From Bacillota bacterium (GTDB lineage: Bacteria; Bacillota; Clostridia; Christensenellales; CAG-138), in the NCBI GenBank assembly GCA_016288175.1, contig JAEEYN010000199.1:1-5186 (forward strand): a DNA stretch of 5,186 bases, read 5' to 3'. Numbering within the stretch: position 1 is the stretch's first letter; each line of letters starts with the position of its first letter. Positions 4,279-5,186 of the stretch are shown piece by piece. The position numbers and the translations under genes are program-made. The notes under the pieces were generated by a model. It was not told where the DNA came from, did no database searches, and saw nothing but the letters and a program-made list of their open reading frames with translations.

Positions 4279-5186
4279 ATGCCAATTCTTGTCAGGCCCA
4301 TCTCGATGCAGCGCATCACCACGCCCGCCCTCGCGGAAAAGTTCATCGAAGAACAGCTCGCCGATATCCGCACGCAGGTCGGGGATAAGAAAGTCCTTCT
4401 CGCCCTTTCCGGCGGCGTAGATTCCTCCGTCGTTGCGGCGCTTCTGATCCGCGCAATCGGCAGGCAGCTCGTCTGCGTTCACGTCAACCACGGCCTTCTC
4501 CGAAAGGGCGAGCCCGAGCAGGTCATCCGCGTTTTCCGCGGCGAGATGGACGCGAACCTCATCTACGTCGACGCCGTCGACCGCTTCCTCGATAAGCTCG
4601 CCGGCGTTTCCGACCCCGAAACCAAGCGCAAGATCATCGGCAATGAGTTCATCGAGGTCTTCGCCGAGGAAGCCAGGAAGCTCGAAGGCGTCTCCTTCCT
4701 CGCGCAGGGCACGATCTGGCCGGATATCCTCGAAAGCGAAAAAGGCATCAAGGCGCATCATAACGCCGGCGGTCTGCCCGAGGATCTCAAATTCGAGCTC
4801 GTGGAGCCCGTCCGCATCCTCTTCAAGGACGAGGTCCGCGTCGTCGGCAAGGCGCTCGGCCTTCCGGACAACATGGTCTACCGCCAGCCCTTCCCCGGCC
4901 CCGGCCTCGGCGTACGGTGCCTCGGCGCGATCACCCGCGACAGGCTGGAAGCCGTGCGCGAAAGCGACGCGATCCTCCGCGAGGAGTTCGCAGCCGCGGG
5001 TCTTGGCGGAAAGGTCTGGCAGTATTTCACGGTCGTTCCCGATTTCAAGTCCGTCGGCATCAAGGACGGCCGCCGCTGCGATGAGTGGCCCGTCATCATC
5101 CGCGCCGTCAACACGCGCGACGCGATGACCGCCACCGTCGAGGACGTCCCGTTCAGCCTGCTCTCCCGCATCACCGACCGCATCAC
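4279..5186 (+). CDS. guaA: GMP synthase ATP-pyrophosphatase subunit, stand-alone, 3'-truncated
   Basis: Converts XMP to GMP using ATP and ammonia, the last step of guanine nucleotide synthesis, in the cytosol. 302 codons are visible and the frame is open at the window end, so roughly the last 30-50 residues are missing. The PP-loop LSGGVDSS (43-50) binds ATP. It is followed by VCVHVNHGLLRKGE, KRKIIGNEF, QGTIWPDILES, KAHHNAGGLPEDLKFELVEP, LFKDEVR and PFPGPGLGVR, all GMP synthase hallmarks covering the ATPase and the start of the dimerisation domain. No class I glutaminase domain precedes it: the promoter and leader lie directly upstream, so a separate GATase subunit or free ammonia must supply nitrogen. 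The loop between ILES and HHN looks about four residues shorter than in the Bacillus enzyme (comparison from memory). Start ATG 4279 has GGAAAG only four bases away; ATG 4306 (Met10, MQRITTPALAEKF) is a real alternative. Confidence 0.9.
   Translation, partial: MPILVRPISMQRITTPALAEKFIEEQLADIRTQVGDKKVLLALSGGVDSSVVAALLIRAIGRQLVCVHVNHGLLRKGEPEQVIRVFRGEMDANLIYVDAVDRFLDKLAGVSDPETKRKIIGNEFIEVFAEEARKLEGVSFLAQGTIWPDILESEKGIKAHHNAGGLPEDLKFELVEPVRILFKDEVRVVGKALGLPDNMVYRQPFPGPGLGVRCLGAITRDRLEAVRESDAILREEFAAAGLGGKVWQYFTVVPDFKSVGIKDGRRCDEWPVIIRAVNTRDAMTATVEDVPFSLLSRITDRI

Noticed and set aside
3311..4373. Two minus-strand frames (3311-3610, 4110-4373) sharing a FPA(D/E)KHPFVNYSGRIIS peptide
   Set aside because: The shared peptide is the reverse translation of the duplicated promoter-leader DNA; its TATAAT boxes and terminators explain the conservation better, and no ribosome binding site supports either frame.

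Overview
The window looks like the chromosome of a GC-rich Gram-positive anaerobe of the Clostridia, most likely Oscillospirales. This is inferred from strong AGGAGG-type ribosome binding sites, TTG start use, TATAAT promoters, Pro/Thr-rich linkers in exported proteins, a sigma/anti-sigma pair of a type common in that group, and a GMP synthase whose sequence resembles those of that group as I remember them. No database search was possible.

Layout, all genes on the + strand. (1) 3-1241: the 3' part of an exported zinc peptidase of the M15 (D-Ala-D-Ala carboxypeptidase) type, with a Pro/Ala/Thr linker, a beta-rich domain and the catalytic domain; a terminator-like hairpin follows. (2) 1387-1944 and 1941-3083: a two-gene operon of a small sigma-70 family sigma factor and a single-pass membrane protein, coupled by an ATGA overlap. 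The second protein has the plan of an anti-sigma factor: a short cytoplasmic N-terminus, one membrane segment, a Pro/Thr stalk and a large outer domain carrying Asp-box motifs. A possible ECF-type promoter precedes the operon and a strong terminator ends it. (3) 3084-3578, about 495 bases without a supported protein gene: a palindromic repeat cluster (about 3159-3309), nothing recognised in 3319-3371, then a promoter plus leader ending at its own terminator (about 3378-3492), then the promoter of the next gene. (4) 3579-4034: a small unrecognised protein with two membrane helices and a charged helical tail, followed by three hairpins, the last a terminator. (5) 4279 to the window end: the ATP-pyrophosphatase part of GMP synthase (guaA), without a glutaminase domain in front, cut by the window edge.

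The most unusual structure is an 88-base promoter-leader module present twice, 814 bases apart (3372-3459 and 4186-4273). The second copy drives guaA. The first runs straight into an intrinsic terminator, so it should make a short RNA whose 5' part matches the guaA leader almost base for base. The guaA copy can form two competing hairpins, one of which covers its ribosome binding site. The other point of interest is the sigma/anti-sigma pair with an Asp-box outer domain, which suggests transcription control by an extracellular ligand or surface signal. The functional links between these regions are inference.
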